A DNA stretch of 64,000 nucleotides, from NCBI GenBank assembly GCA_013397695.1, contig VYZI01000029.1, positions 2,020,207-2,084,206 of the forward strand. Direction: 5' to 3'. The stretch comes from Centropus unirufus. Lineage: Eukaryota > Chordata > Aves > Cuculiformes > Centropidae. Below, piece by piece: positions 1 to 12,200 of the stretch. The translations under genes were made by a program, and so were the position numbers. The notes below the pieces were generated by a model. That model ran no database searches and had not been told where the DNA came from. It saw nothing but the letters and a program-made list of their open reading frames with translations. The stretch's first letter is position 1; each line of letters begins with the position of its first letter.

Positions 1-1536
1 ATTTATTGTAATACTGATTGTAGCTGAAATTTCCTTCTCTGTTTCTTTTCCCTACTGATAGGACAGTGAAGCAGCTCTTGAAAGGACACTGATTACTAAT
101 TCAGATTACTGCCCCCGTTCATATCTCCCCCTATCCAAAGTATATTTTTTTAAAAGTACTGTAATCTTACTGCACCACAGTTTTTTTCTGATCAATCACT
201 GCACTCTGATCTAGAACATGTAGAAATTGTAATTCTGTCTCTACATTTTTCTTTATTGAGTTTATGTTAAACTTTTAAATTATGTATATTTTCTTTCACT
301 CAGAAATGGGTTTCTATTACCAACTCATCTTTTGTAAATAGTAAAGTAGCCATATATAGCAAACACTTCATTGCTACAGGTCCCAACAGAGTGCTTGACA
401 CATAGAAAACCAGCATTCTTTCAGTTGCTTTCTCATTTGATAAAAAACAAAATTAAGCTGCACTGCCTCTAGAAGCATTTGATTTACTTGAACATACACA
501 GTTTCAATAACAAAAAGTTAAAATAATTTTTAAAGTCTTTTGCTGTCTTTATTCCTTGCTTTTTGCATTACAGCTGGCACAGCTTCTTCTGAGCCAACAT
601 GCACTTTATCTGGCAGCCACTTATCAGACATTGGCACTGTTATTACCCAGGAGGCTCTGGCACAGTAGCAGATAGTGTTTGGATAATTACTCAGTGACAT
701 GAAAATGAGAGTAAAATTAAAAAACAATAAGTACAACATTAACACTTAGGCTTAGAGAGAAAAAAAATACAGAAGCTCATGGAAACAAATGTCATTGTTC
801 TCAATCAGACTGACAGTTATAAAATTAATTTGTTTTGATTCACAGAGAGCTAAGGTATGCTTGTTTTGTGTTTACTTCCCAGGAAATAAATTCTGGCCTC
901 TGTTTAACTTAAAAGTGCTAAGAAGCTAAGATGTCTGGTGCTTATTATCCTACTCATTTTGAAATTCTATGCTGATTCAGCATTTAAATGGGTTCAGATC
1001 AATCCCTGATCCACCAGAAGATATAAACTAGGTCTGGAGACTTCACCCTAAGTCAAGTTCACGTTCAGAAAAGTCTATCACCTAAAGCTAGCAAATTCAC
1101 ATGACAGCATCATAGTGATTGCATTGCATTAAACAGTATAACAAGCCTGAATCCATTACCAACACGCCATATTTCACAGACATGTTATCAGTTCTGATAA
1201 TCTCTATCAAAGATTATTAAAAGTAGGAGTGAGATTTCAGATTCTAGAACTTTCATAGGAGAATCTATAGTGTGTCTATCTTCCAAAGGTCTTATATAGT
1301 TGAAGACAATAAGAGGGACTAGAAAGAATAACAGATGCTGAAAATCATGTCTGATTGACATAACAGCAACATCATGTGATTATTCACATGTTGTAACACA
1401 AGAGATCATCAAATCTGCGCAGGAGATAGGTCAGTAAGGGAAGAAATATATGACAAGAAAAAGTCTCTGTTCAATTACAGAGTGCAGGAGTGTGTGAGAA
1501 AGATATACATGCTGCCATGGCTGCAAGATTATATAA
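1..1536. other. AT-rich unique sequence, no repeat recognised
   Basis: No transposon, RNA gene or conserved domain was recognised here. The one segment worth noting is the possible terminal exon on the minus strand at 530-656, listed separately. Otherwise this is ordinary AT-rich intergenic or intronic sequence. Confidence 0.6.
530..656 (-). other. Candidate terminal coding exon (unidentified)
   Basis: On the minus strand an open segment of 42 codons follows a plausible acceptor (pyrimidine-containing tract, then TGTGCCAG at about 657-664) and ends in TAA at 530-532. Residues include WVITVPMSDKW near the start and a basic end, KARNKDSKRL. An AATAAA signal on the same strand lies at 252-257, about 275 bases past the stop, where a polyadenylation signal would be expected. 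The acceptor implies intron phase 2. I do not recognise the protein. The segment could equally be chance open frame in AT-rich DNA, since no homology search was possible. Confidence 0.18.
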
Positions 1537-1640
1537 AAAGGTATTTTTATCAATAACCAGATGAAACACCCTACAAAGAATATATAACAAAAGTATTCTT
1601 ATCAATAAGCAGAAGAAACAGCCCGCAAAGTGTATATAAC
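1537..1640. repeat. Imperfect tandem duplication, unit about 52 bp
   Basis: Two adjacent copies share the order GTATT(T/C)TTATCAATAA, then A(G)AAACA(C/G)CC, then CAAAG, ending TATATAAC. The first spans about 1537-1587 and the second about 1588-1640. Scattered substitutions and a short indel separate them. It looks like a simple local duplication rather than part of a longer array. Confidence 0.8.
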
Positions 1641-2085
1641 AATGTGAGAGAATTTTTAGCTGTACTGTGTAGACAGAGTCAGACACAGTGAGTCCCTCAA
1701 GGTCCTACGGTGCTCTTGGTTACAGAGATGAAGTAAATAGATAGGAGATTTTTTCAGACTGAAGCCTCTCCATGAAATACAATATTAAAATTAAAGAAAT
1801 TTTAGGAGGGTTGACCAAAAAATTGCAGAGCTCCATGTCCTTACAAATAGAGGAAACAGAGCATTTATTGCAAAATAAATGTCAATCAATTCAGGGAGTT
1901 GTTAGGCATGTCTAAAGACAAAAGTAAATAAGGAAAACTGGCAGTTCCTCCGAGGAACAAACGAGGGATGAAAGATAATGTGTCGAACTGCAGGCAAGAA
2001 TTGAGATGTATAGTCAGAATATAATCTGGATATCTTGTTCCTTCTTTTCAACCTCAAAGAAACAACAGAATGTGGAAAGTAGAGT
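1641..2085. other. Unassigned AT-rich sequence
   Basis: Nothing recognisable lies between the local duplication and the CR1 tail that begins near 2086. Confidence 0.5.
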
Positions 2086-2215
2086 AGAATCATAAAATCA
2101 TGTAACCATAGAACAGTTTGGGTTACAAGGGTCCTTACTAAGGTCCTGCAAAGGGCAGGTACATCTTCAACTTGATCAGGTTTCCCTAGTTCTTTATATA
2201 AAACCTATAGAGAGA
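2086..2215 (-). mobile_element. CR1: CR1 3' tail fragment (minus strand)
   Basis: Read on the plus strand this begins with degenerate terminal repeats (AATCATAAAATCATG, then CATAGAACAG) and continues GTTTGGGTTACAAGGGTCCTTACTAAGGTCCTGCAAAGGGCAGGTACATCTTCAACTTGATCAGGTTTCCC in broken matches. That is the reverse complement of the bird CR1 3' untranslated region. Only about 130 bases remain and the 5' side fades into unrecognised sequence. CR1 is a non-LTR retrotransposon that inserts by target-primed reverse transcription and is usually 5'-truncated, which fits. Moderately diverged. Confidence 0.88.
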
Positions 2216-2479
2216 TACTGTGTGCGTACAGAGACAAACCAACAGGCTAAGATTCAAACTGAAGTACATCTCACAGGTTATGTCTAGTGTATCAAGAAAT
2301 AGTGATATAAACTAAGGAAAAGGCCACACAATACATGAAAAAATATTAAGAATAGTGCCATGCAAACTGGATTTTTTAAAATAATTTTTAGAGTCTTCCT
2401 TAGAAAGGATTCTTAGCTTAGGACAGAGAAACAGAGGTTGCAGAATTCAGGTATTTTGATCTATCTGGGTGCAATATTA
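2216..2479. other. Unassigned sequence between two CR1 pieces
   Basis: No clear assignment. It may hold more of the old plus-strand CR1 that becomes recognisable near 2480, but the match is too weak to extend the call. Confidence 0.4.
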
Positions 2480-3760
2480 GAAAAAATAAAGGAGTGAATA
2501 AATCTCAAGGCTTTTCAGTTACCCTCAGGAAGTAATGGATGAAAGGTAAGATAAACAAGCCACTAACAAAAAGGCCTTTGCAATGTTTGTCTTTCAAAGG
2601 GTAGGGCACAAGTAGGTGAAAAATTACAGATCAGTCAGTTTACTTCAACTCATAGAAAGATATAAATAATGAAACGGGATGATTGTGATTAACTGGAAGA
2701 AAATTGCAGAACTAAAAATCAAGATGTCCAAAAGAAATTACTTCAAACAAACTCGGTTTTTTTATCAACAGGAAAACTGCCTTTGTAGAAGGAGTAGTAG
2801 GGATGTCATATATTTTGTCTTAAATACCTTTGACACAATCTTTATCATTCTGATATCAAGCTAGACTAACATGAATTAGCTCCCATAACTACAGGAAGAC
2901 TGCAAACCATCTTTCATAATTATGGTGAAAAAAGTGTCATACATAATTCTTTAGCAAAAATGGAAGGACAGAACAAATGACTGTGCACAGGGAGCCTGAC
3001 CAGCCCAGTATCTTCAAGATTTTCATTAACAACCTAAAGAACAGAATAAATGGTATGCTTGTTGATTTACCAGATGACACGATCCTGGAAAGCATTAAAA
3101 GTATCTTAGAAGATAATTTGCTGATGAGAAAGCAAAAAAAAAATAACCAAAATACTATGCTATTTGATAAGTCCTAGTTAAGAATCTTTGCAGGTATAGA
3201 CAGCAGCAGAAATAAAAGATGAGAAAAGTGAGCATTTAAGAGCAAAAGGATGTTGGGAATATCTGACAACAAGTTAAACACATCAATAGTAACATTGAAA
3301 GAAAGGCAAATATCATCTCAGAGTGTAAACAGAAGTGTAATTTACAAGCACAGGAATATCGGTAAAGTCTCAGTTTAAGAACTTTGTTCTGCACTTTAAG
3401 TGCATCCACCAATTAGAGACAGTCCAGAAAAGAACAATGCTTTAAAAGACCAGAAGCTTTAAAAAAACCTGTGGGGGGAAAGATTGACTGAACCAAGGAG
3501 CGGCTAAATCTAAACAACAGAAGGTGACTCCTTGAGTGACTACAAAATACTAGTAAAGGTAAAAAGCTGCTGCAAACAGGAAGAAAATTATCATTTCTTA
3601 CTGTGCAGGACATTTATTGGAAAAAAAATATAGCCTGAAGTGGCAAAAAGAAACACAAAAGAAACCTTTCTAGTGGTGCCTGTGATAGAGCATTTGTGTA
3701 AATCAACTATGGGTGATGTGGAGTCGTAAGTATGGCAAATCTTTAATACCATCTTAGGCA
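2480..3760 (+). mobile_element. CR1: Ancient CR1 fragment, RT region and 3' part of ORF2
   Basis: This decayed plus-strand copy follows CR1 ORF2 in order. A stretch like the start of the reverse transcriptase lies near 2480-2650. A segment reading DVIYFVLNTFDTI (about 2797-2840) corresponds to the RT motif around the first catalytic aspartate, followed by IFINNLKNRINGM and then LPDDTILE at about 3020-3090, the second catalytic Asp-Asp position. From about 3240 to 3600 it matches the region coding the C-terminal end of ORF2 (GTAAACAGAAGTGTAATTTACAAG, TTAGAGACAGTCCAGAAAAGAAC in pieces). Many stops and frameshifts; certainly dead. It resembles the old CR1 consensus shared with turtles and crocodilians more than young bird subfamilies. 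Both boundaries are approximate. Confidence 0.85.
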
Positions 3761-5539
3761 AAAAACTATCAGCAAGAAAAGTTAATGTTACTCATGACTT
3801 GAGACAGGAAAAAAAGAGTAGCCAAAACTCTGAAGTTTGTTTCCTAATAAATTGTCTGAAAATCCAAGAAATCTGAAAGAACTTCAGATACAAAGAATAA
3901 TTCTTTCACATTTATTTGTGTGACATATTTGACATTTGAGGCATTGAAATGATTTTTTGTTTCATTTCCTACTTCTCTTGTTCAGTCAAATACATCAAAA
4001 AGCTGTGGGTTTACAACTGAAAGTAAGGGTTTGTATTTATCTTTTTTTTTCCTTTTTTCTATCAAGTGGAACATAACATGACCCTGAACAACTATGATAT
4101 TGTCACATTCGTAAATGTGTGCATTTAACCTTCCAGACAAAAACCATTTCACTTTCTTGTGGCTCAATATATCACCTATATACAGCCATAAATTTGTTTC
4201 TGTGCTCATCCAAACATGTAAGATTCAAACCATTTTTCACTAGTTGAAGTAAACTAAGGATGTGGCAGTAACATTACTCAGCAAAGACAAACTATCACTG
4301 TGATTAAGTGGAACATTTTGATACTTGAGCTAAGTCACTGATGAAAAATGGACTTGTAGTGTCCACTGTATCACAAGATAATAAAAAGATCTAAGAGAAG
4401 TGAGTGAAAGTTTTAATCAGATTGCAAAAGCAATGCTAAAAGTGGTTTGTACAGTCATAAATAACTAAAATGCTTGCTAAGCTACTAGAGAAACAGGCCA
4501 AGGTTATATGCCATATTACAAGCACTTTGACATCAAAATAGGTTATGTGGTTTTGACATCTCCATGAGGGGTAAGGAAAGTGTTCTGGAAAAAATAAAAA
4601 TATTTACAAATACACTAGGAATTTAAAATATGACTAGGGAGTTTGTCTCCATTTTTAAGTGCCATATGTGAAAGCTCTTTTAAACACAGGAGATCATGAT
4701 CTATACTCATAATTTCTGACTTCTGACTGGATGCGTCCAGGTTATTTTTTATTTCAAGGATACAAATTCAACCTAGAAAATTAAGGTTTTCTCAGTTTGG
4801 TTAGTCTTATTTAATGTTGTCCCAGGAGTGTCCTATCTTCAGCTACTTCTCTTTCACTCCATTGTCTTCAAATTTCACCTCAAGCTACAGTCTGGAACCA
4901 CATGGAAAACCAAAAAATGGCATAGAAAAATATGTGAGCATTTAAATATGTACAAGTTTTGTTGCTTAAATTGTTTTTCAAGCATAAAAATATTCTGTAC
5001 AAAAGAAAAGAAATTATAGTTAAACGGCTGATGTACAAAATTACGTTTTTGCGAAAGTTTTTTTTTACTGCTTTGGCATATAATACTTCAAATACAATAA
5101 AATTTGGTGGATGATATTAGATTTTCCCCACCATGTGTGGAAAGACAGCACTTTCCAATTTGCTTCCAAATACAGACCAGCATTTTGTTCCCTCCTGTCA
5201 ATTTGTGCAGTAGTCCTGAAGAAGTCAATCTAGTATGAACACCAAGTCCTTATCACTTCTTCAGTCACCACTTAGTACTCATTTACTAAGTTATATGTCA
5301 TTGAGAACAACGTGAGAAACAATGTATTTGCACTGCAATTTCACCCACACAGTGGCTATTTGAAAGAACAGCTTTCAGAATTCATAACAAAAACTCATCC
5401 AAAAATGCTCACAAATAGTGCAGTTTGAATTTTTCATACATCTCTTCATTCCAAAATAAATCTTGTTAGAATTAGAAAGCCTCCACATGGATGGATACTA
5501 CTGAATTTTAATTGTGTAGCACAGTATGTCAGTCTCACA

Positions 5540-5578
5540 GCAAAAAAAAAAAAAACCAAGAAAAAAAAAAGAAAAAAT
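5540..5578. repeat. A-rich low-complexity tract
   Basis: Two adenine runs are separated by CCAAG and followed by a GAAAAAATT extension. Simple sequence. No retroposon body is recognisable upstream, so it is not called as a poly(A) tail. Confidence 0.85.
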
Positions 5579-5833
5579 TAGAAAACTTTATGTTTTGCTC
5601 ATTCCTAACTTTGTCCCTAGCGGTACAATACACAGCCTGGCTGAATTTGTGTGGGTTGTTACATAAACAAACCTTCCGTATATTTGCAGCATCTTTTCCA
5701 TTCATTAAAATACCCTAGCACATGGCATTGTAAAGCTGCAAGAGGGGAGTTTGAAAAAAAATGTTTCGTATTTGTGCAACTGCCATTATATGGAGATTAA
5801 AGTTAGGAAAATCATTTAACTATGTTGATTTAC

Positions 5834-6010
5834 GGTTATAGTTATTCTTGATTTAGGGGTTTGATGAATTTGGATTAAAATATTCTTAGTATACATTGCC
5901 CACATGTTATGGAAATTGTATTCGGTGAGTAATATCAGTCTCTTGTTTTTATTAGTGTTCCCAAACAGACACACATTTTTTGTTGTACAGCCACCATCAG
6001 CTTCAGTTAT
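5834..6010 (-). other. Candidate internal coding exon (unidentified)
   Basis: The minus strand is open for 59 codons between an acceptor (CTATTCCTTGGAGTACAG just upstream of 6010) and a possible donor GTAAATC just downstream of 5834. It would start and end in phase 0. Residues include GGCTTKNVCLFGNTNKNKR and HNMWAMYTKN. The frame runs into a stop six codons after the donor, as expected for intron read-through. I do not recognise the product. Composition is partly what AT-rich random sequence would give, so confidence stays low. Confidence 0.18.
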
Positions 6011-6531
6011 CTGTACTCCAAGGAATAGCACCATAACATAAAAATATAAACCATAAAATTGTAAGTTACAATTGCAGTTGATTGTGCTGGTCCTTTTGTA
6101 TTATGACTACAGAAAGCAGTGACCATTCAGCTTTGTATTACTAGAGAGAGAGAAATGTATCAGAGAATTAGGATGCACTTTCATGAAGTACTTTCTTGCT
6201 TCTCAGGGTGTGTTCAGAGTGTTGCAAGCTTCAGGTTACCATGGATAATGGGTGAACACATTGTGACCTGGCAAGGAAAATTTAGTGTACCTTTAGTAAA
6301 AAAAAGGCCACTCTGTGCTTGCTAAAAAAACAAACTATTTCCCATAGTGAAAGAGTTGACAGAGGAGTTTCAGAAAATGAGACAAATACTTTAAAACATT
6401 TCCAGAGCGGCCTTGGAATAGCACACTATTGAAATTGGGCTGCAATCTCTGTTAATTCAGGCAGATGCCTGGCTGCCTGATTAACCACATGCTTGACTCC
6501 TGTTGAAATACATAGGACATGAGCACAAGAG

Positions 6532-6553
6532 GAATTGAGGAATTCCTCAATTC
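6532..6553. repeat. Perfect 22-bp palindrome
   Basis: The sequence GAATTGAGGAA at 6532-6542 is followed immediately by its exact reverse complement TTCCTCAATTC, with no loop. A further copy of GAGGAATTGAG lies at about 6561-6571, so the motif occurs three times in 40 bases. A perfect hairpin without spacer, or a dimeric protein-binding site, is possible. No transposon ends were seen around it. Confidence 0.85.
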
Positions 6554-6571
6554 AACTGAAGAGGAATTGAG

Positions 6572-7739
6572 TACCCAACTGAACCAGAAAGTTTGAGTAT
6601 GAGAATTACTTCAGGAAAAGAGACTGGACACCTGTGTGCAGTTCAGTGATAAGCTGAAGGATCTCCAGTGACATCAAGGGACATGAGTGGAAAATCCCCA
6701 AGATTCGTGATTCTAGCAAATCAACAATGTCATTTCAAGTTAACTCATCACCTTGGCATGCCTTTCCAATAACAAAAGGAGAAGTCAACCTGTTGAAACT
6801 TCTGTACATAAAAAGTCTACCACCACTAGCAAACCCTGAATATATAAATAGGAGCACTTCCTTCCTTATGAGGTTATCTTCATGCCTGCAATGTTGTAAG
6901 TCCCCCGGGCTGTGTAAAATTTTACCCTCTGTAGTAATGAACTCTGGTGGATGGGACTGGGGCAACATGACACTCAAGAACACTAATTTACTTGCCAAAT
7001 ATCATAATAGTCTATATAGTGTTGCAAAGTGTATAGGGGATAAACAAGCAAAGGAAATCTTTCTTAACTGGCATAACAAATACTTGATGGGATATATAGC
7101 AGTTAGTGGAATATTAATAGGTTGTCCAAAGAAGTGCAGGCTAAGGAATGAATAAGGGAGATGGCATTCTTTCACATAAAAAAGATGTAAACTTGTTATT
7201 TGAATGATGAAAACTAGGAGATAAATGTGTAACATGGTAAAAAATGGGGAAACACTGTTCAGACTGTTCTATATACAGACTACTTGCCCAGCAAGCATCA
7301 TTTGGATTTTTTTTTTTTCCTGAATACTCCAAAGAATCATCTAAAGGACAGGACTGGGCATTAAAAAACACACAAGAAAGGCAAACAGCAGATCCAGAAT
7401 TGATCCTAATTGTTGTTATGCAGTCATGTAAGTTGTTTGATAAAAATATAGAGAAAGTAGCAAGGTGGGCTCTTCTGGGTTTGAGTCTTACCAGCTGGGG
7501 GAAGTCAGAGCAGAAAGCAGCTTCAGTAATGTGGGCCATAAACTGAAAAAGTTCCTGGCCAAGAGAAAGGAGACAGAAAAATAAAACCAATTGATGTAAG
7601 GCCTGAATTCAGAAATGTAGAGTGTAAGATCTTATGAGAGAAGAATCTAAGACGAAAAATTCTCCTAGAAAGCTGTTTCTTCAAGGAAATTACACAGTAG
7701 ATCAAATTCTCCCAGTACAAAACAAAATATGGGGACTAT
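6572..7739. other. Unassigned sequence upstream of an old CR1
   Basis: Open frames on both strands overlap around 6727-7155 and 7141-7590, but none shows a domain or convincing splice-site pair. Part of 7240-7740 could be the decayed 5' side of the CR1 copy that becomes recognisable near 7740. I could not align it with confidence. Confidence 0.4.
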
Positions 7740-9265
7740 GGCTGAACCATGACCTCATCTACAGAATGGGAAGTATACAAAAGGGAAGATTAGACTAGGT
7801 TATAAAAGACTTGTAAAAATTAGTATATTGTATAGAAAGAAAGTTAGAAAAGCTAAAACATGACCTGCAACAGAAAATAAAGGGCATAAGGAGTACAGTG
7901 TGTTAATAGTAAAGAAAAATAAGTTAATCCATTGCACAGCAGGAAGGGAAAAGTAACTACACAAAATGGTGGATTAAATTCCAAAGGGCATTTTTCTGTC
8001 GGTCTTTAAAAGGCTGGTTACAATTTAGTGAAGCACTACAGTTTAGTGTCAGTGTCAAAATCATAAATTCTCATCCACAATTGGAAAAGAACATGTCAGG
8101 GAGAATTTGGAAGACATATACATTTTATTAAGTTGACCAGGCTTGATGTATTTCTTTCTAAGTAGTTGAAAAACTGTCCACATTACCCTTAGTACCATTA
8201 CATACTCACAGAGGAAACAGGTACCAGAGAATGGAATGGTGCCCGTATTAAAATGAAAACAAGCGCATATGGAAGAAAACAAATCAGCTGCCATTAGTAT
8301 GTATCTCTAAAAGAATAAGTTCTGAATAGAGAAGAAATAGTAACTATAGTGCATCTTGATTTTTAATATAGAGATGACATTCTTACAAGTAGTCCAGTGA
8401 AATATGATATAGATGAAAGATGAGTGACAAAGATGCTAATCATGAAAATACTCATCACTGATTCTCTTTCAAGCAAAAATATGCTGAATGGGGCTCTTCA
8501 GAATCTATTCTGGATCCAATTTTGTTCAATAATTTCATTAAAATCAAGGCAAAAGAATAGAGCATATATTTTTCAAAAAATTATAGATTATGTGGAGCTA
8601 AACAGTACAATAATCTTCCTGAGAATTTAAAATTTAAACAGGAAAAATACATTGAAGAAATATAGGCTTCAATAGAAGAAAGGAGAAAGTTATTGTAGAT
8701 CATTAATTTACAAATTGGGCAGGAGTAATAAAATATAGGGTGAATTGATGGGGATTAGGTAGTAAAAAAATAACAAAATCTGATAATTGAGGTGAATTTT
8801 AAACTGTACAGAAATGGAAAATGTTCCATTGTGAAAAAGGCAAAACTCATTCCAGGAAGTGGACAGAGTCATACACACAAAACAAATGAAATAATTTGCC
8901 CACTCCACAACACTGGAAAGCCTTAACTCCAATTTTGCAGCTGAGTTACTGAATTCTTTAAAAAATATAGCACAACTGAGACAATAAAGAGGATTATAAT
9001 GGGAAAACAGGTGCACATGAGGACAGTTTAGATCAATCTAGGTCATTTAGCCAAAAGAAGAAAAATTTAGGGAGATAATACGGCACAGTACGGATATCCT
9101 AGAACACAGAAGAGTGTTACAAAGGAGGGAATGATCTGTTCTGTATGAGATAATGAGCACGAATTGATTTTATCATAAAGATTTACGAAGCAATAGAACA
9201 GAACCTGCGGGTGGCTGTGAAGGCTCCATCACTGCATGCCTAGACTAGATTAGGGAAACTACTCT
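7740..9265 (+). mobile_element. CR1: Ancient CR1 copy covering much of ORF2
   Basis: This is the longest CR1 relic in the window. The order of matches is that of a single element. Near 7770-7900 lies the basic connector region after the endonuclease (AAGAAAGTTAGAAAAGCTAAAA). Near 8475-8545 the RT signature occurs in one frame as ESILDPILFNNFI, the motif before the catalytic Asp-Asp. Near 8850-8990 lies the region ahead of the ORF2 end, and at about 9030-9140 the C-terminal coding part (GGTCATTTAGCCAAAAG, then a decayed CTGATAACAG-like run). Stops and indels are dense, so it is an old pseudogene copy. No 3' terminal repeat was found; the right boundary is approximate. Confidence 0.8.
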
Positions 9266-12200
9266 AAGATTGAAATACATGTCATTAATTCCTCCACAGA
9301 GCCACGAGACTTCTCAAGTTTTCCCCAAGAACTTTTATTCCCCAAATTTCCCCTTATTTTGTTGAAGTCTCCTTTCTCCTCATTAATCTACAGATTTTCA
9401 GTGTCTTCTTTTTCATTCTTCATTAGCTACCTCTTCATCTCCAATTTAAAGTTGTTGGAAAAAGTGCTATCCAGTAGCAGCACTTTCCAGCTCAATTGTA
9501 TGAAATTGTAGAGCTCATGGTTATACAAGTCTGCCAAATAGTGCAACAAATGTCATGGACTGTCCAGACATCTTTATAAACAGATCTCCCTATCAGATGT
9601 CCTCTCAGTGATCCATCCGCGCCTGGGGATACAACTGTTCAAAGAAGCTACATCATGCTATCTCACCAGGGGTGTCCTAATGTCTTTCATGCACCTCAAA
9701 TATATATGGCACCCTTACTGCTTTGACGATATCAAATACACTTCAGGCAATTTTCTCCTAGTATCTTCCTTTTTCATTTGACATTTTTTTTCTTATATCC
9801 CCCTTTCTGTCCTTTGGGTCCTTTACCTTCATCACTTGTTTCATCTACACATTTTCTATTTAGTATGTGCAATGGAAAAACTATTTCAGTCTTTTACTCA
9901 TTCTTTTGACATTTCCCATGATTCTTGTAACATCCAGGTGCTGAATGAATGAATAACCAGTGACAATCAAATGCCAGATACAGTTAGAAATTTACATTTA
10001 TCCTTTAGCTTTACCTCACACTATTGGTTCACAGATGGCTGAGGAAATCACGAGTTTTGATGAAATTATGTGCCTCTGGATAGTGCATGTCCATTTAAGT
10101 CAATTCACTTAAAAATCTGGGAAAATATAGGTAATAAAATTTATACTAATAATATCATGTATTTTAGATATTAGCTATCATATGGATATTATATATANTA
10201 TTTATATGTATAAAATATAGACAGTATAAAAGCATTTTCAAAATAAATAGTTGGTCCTTATTTCAAAAGAACTTCACTTTCCAACTTTCATATTTTAATT
10301 CCATTAACAACTACAACTTTTTCCAAATCTAAAATTAAATATAACATTACAAATAACCATAATTCTGCCGTGGAACTAGATTTCAGTCTTTCCCCTCTTC
10401 TTCCAGTCTTTCCAGGCTTTCTTGTATTAATGTAAGTGAAAACATTAGAGCAGTAGCTAGGATTTAATTAGCCTGTGTTCCTAAACTGTCATTAGTGCTA
10501 TAAGCAATGTCTGCATTACTAATTGATTTGATGTTACAGGGCCAGAGCAGTAGATCCAGATGGTTTTTCTTGAGGATCCTCTCAGCTCACACACGACTGT
10601 GTGATTCCGAGGTTTTGCTCTGGAATAAATTTCAGATGATCTCCTGATCCAAATATCTCCTTTACATACATAGCTCTGAGTTTTCTGAGAGGAAAAAAAG
10701 GTATCATCCTGGAGGACCTTGTCGTGCTGCAGCCCATGCACTACTCTGGAACCTAATTTGAAATGCTCATGGGCTTTGGGGCGCGGCTTCAAGATGGGCT
10801 TCCATTGGAAAGGGTCAGACTAGGAAGGAGATAGAGTGAAGCTCTGTTGAATTCCCACATTTAGGTGAGCTCATGAACAAGTACCTTAATAAAGTAGGTA
10901 CAAGTTTTTCTTGCTTGCAAATATTCTTAAATTCAGAGTCTATTAGATTATATCTAGCAAAAAATTAATTATCTGGAACTCACCATGACAATTCAAATCA
11001 AAACTGACCGAATGAGGATTCATGAGAACTATGTCTACAGCTAAGTCACTTGCCATTTTATTTCTTTTAAGAGAATTTCTACATTTAATGTGAAGTACCT
11101 ACACCACTGCATTTTTGTTTAGGGGGAGGGGAAAAATTCTAAGGGCCTGCGCTGTGGATATTTCAGACAAAGGAATTTTCTAACACCACATTCCCCTTGT
11201 TTTTTACTGTTGTGTCTTATAAGAAGATGACTTTTGAGGGGCAAATTCACAAGGACATAAGTCGTGAGTGTTCAAAGCCATAATGACTCCAAGGGGCTTT
11301 CATATGAAACAGCCACTCACAGAAGTATTGTAGAAATGATGCTGCTTAAATTACAATCTATCTTCCCTCCACTAAAAAAGACAAGCATGCTGAGAACATT
11401 TCAGCAAATCAACCAAATTCTGAATGGTTGCGGTGGTTATTGTCCCTGAGCCAACAGTGACAATTCATCCCACTAACCTTTAATCAATCCTCACTTTACA
11501 GCCACCAGCTTTCCACCTGGATGTTCCTTCCTTTGCTTTTGGTAAAAAATATAATAAAATTGATAACTGGCATTTACCAGCATGAGGCTATGAAGACCAG
11601 GTCAAATCTGGCTGCTGAAAAGCAATTTTGAGAGCACCTAACTGAACCTCCATGAAGGCCAGGGACATTTCTAGCATCTAACTGCTCAAAGGTAGGATCT
11701 TCTTCATTGTCATGCCTCAATCAACTTTCCTAGTGTAAGAATGTGATCATATGTAACAAACTTTTATAACTTTTTTCTGAGTCACTATTATAGTAAGAAG
11801 AAACCCCTACTTACTAGATCATTGCTTTCACATGAAAGTATTCTCTGCTCAAAATGTCATGCTCTCTAAATATTACATATTTAAAATCCCTCTTCTCTCC
11901 TTGAATTGAAACTGTTATAAACCTAAAGGCAATGCAATAAAATGCCACCTTGATTTTAATTTAGCTTTAAAATATTTCTCCATTTACCTCAGGCAACATG
12001 AAAATATTGGCCATTGTTGTCTATAAAATCTGTAGATCAACATGATGCAATTTGCTAAAAAGGCTGTGGTGTAGTCCATTAAATCATTTGCTGCTCCAGG
12101 TCTCATTTTAACATCTACTTCTTGACCTGAACATCAGCAGCTTGCTCTTAAAGAGAATATATTTTTGTCTTTTGAGAAAGCTGGAAATTTCCCTGAGAAA

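Larger units (their letters stand above)
3761..6530. other. AT-rich unique sequence
   Basis: No recognised repeat apart from an A-rich simple tract at about 5540-5578. A minus-strand exon-like segment at 5834-6010 is listed separately. A minus-strand open frame at 3982-4209 has an acceptor-like AGCACAG near its start, but no convincing donor. Confidence 0.55.

Noticed and set aside
3982..4209. 75-codon minus-strand open frame
   Set aside because: Acceptor-like AGCACAG is poor and no donor in a suitable place is convincing.
6727..7155. 142-codon plus-strand open frame
   Set aside because: Opposite-strand frames overlap it, there is no domain, and no splice-site pair or conserved motif is visible.
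12127..12192. Minus-strand exon-like piece after an excellent pyrimidine tract
   Set aside because: Only 66 bases, weak GTCAAG donor. A longer alternative reading of the same region meets an in-frame TGA.
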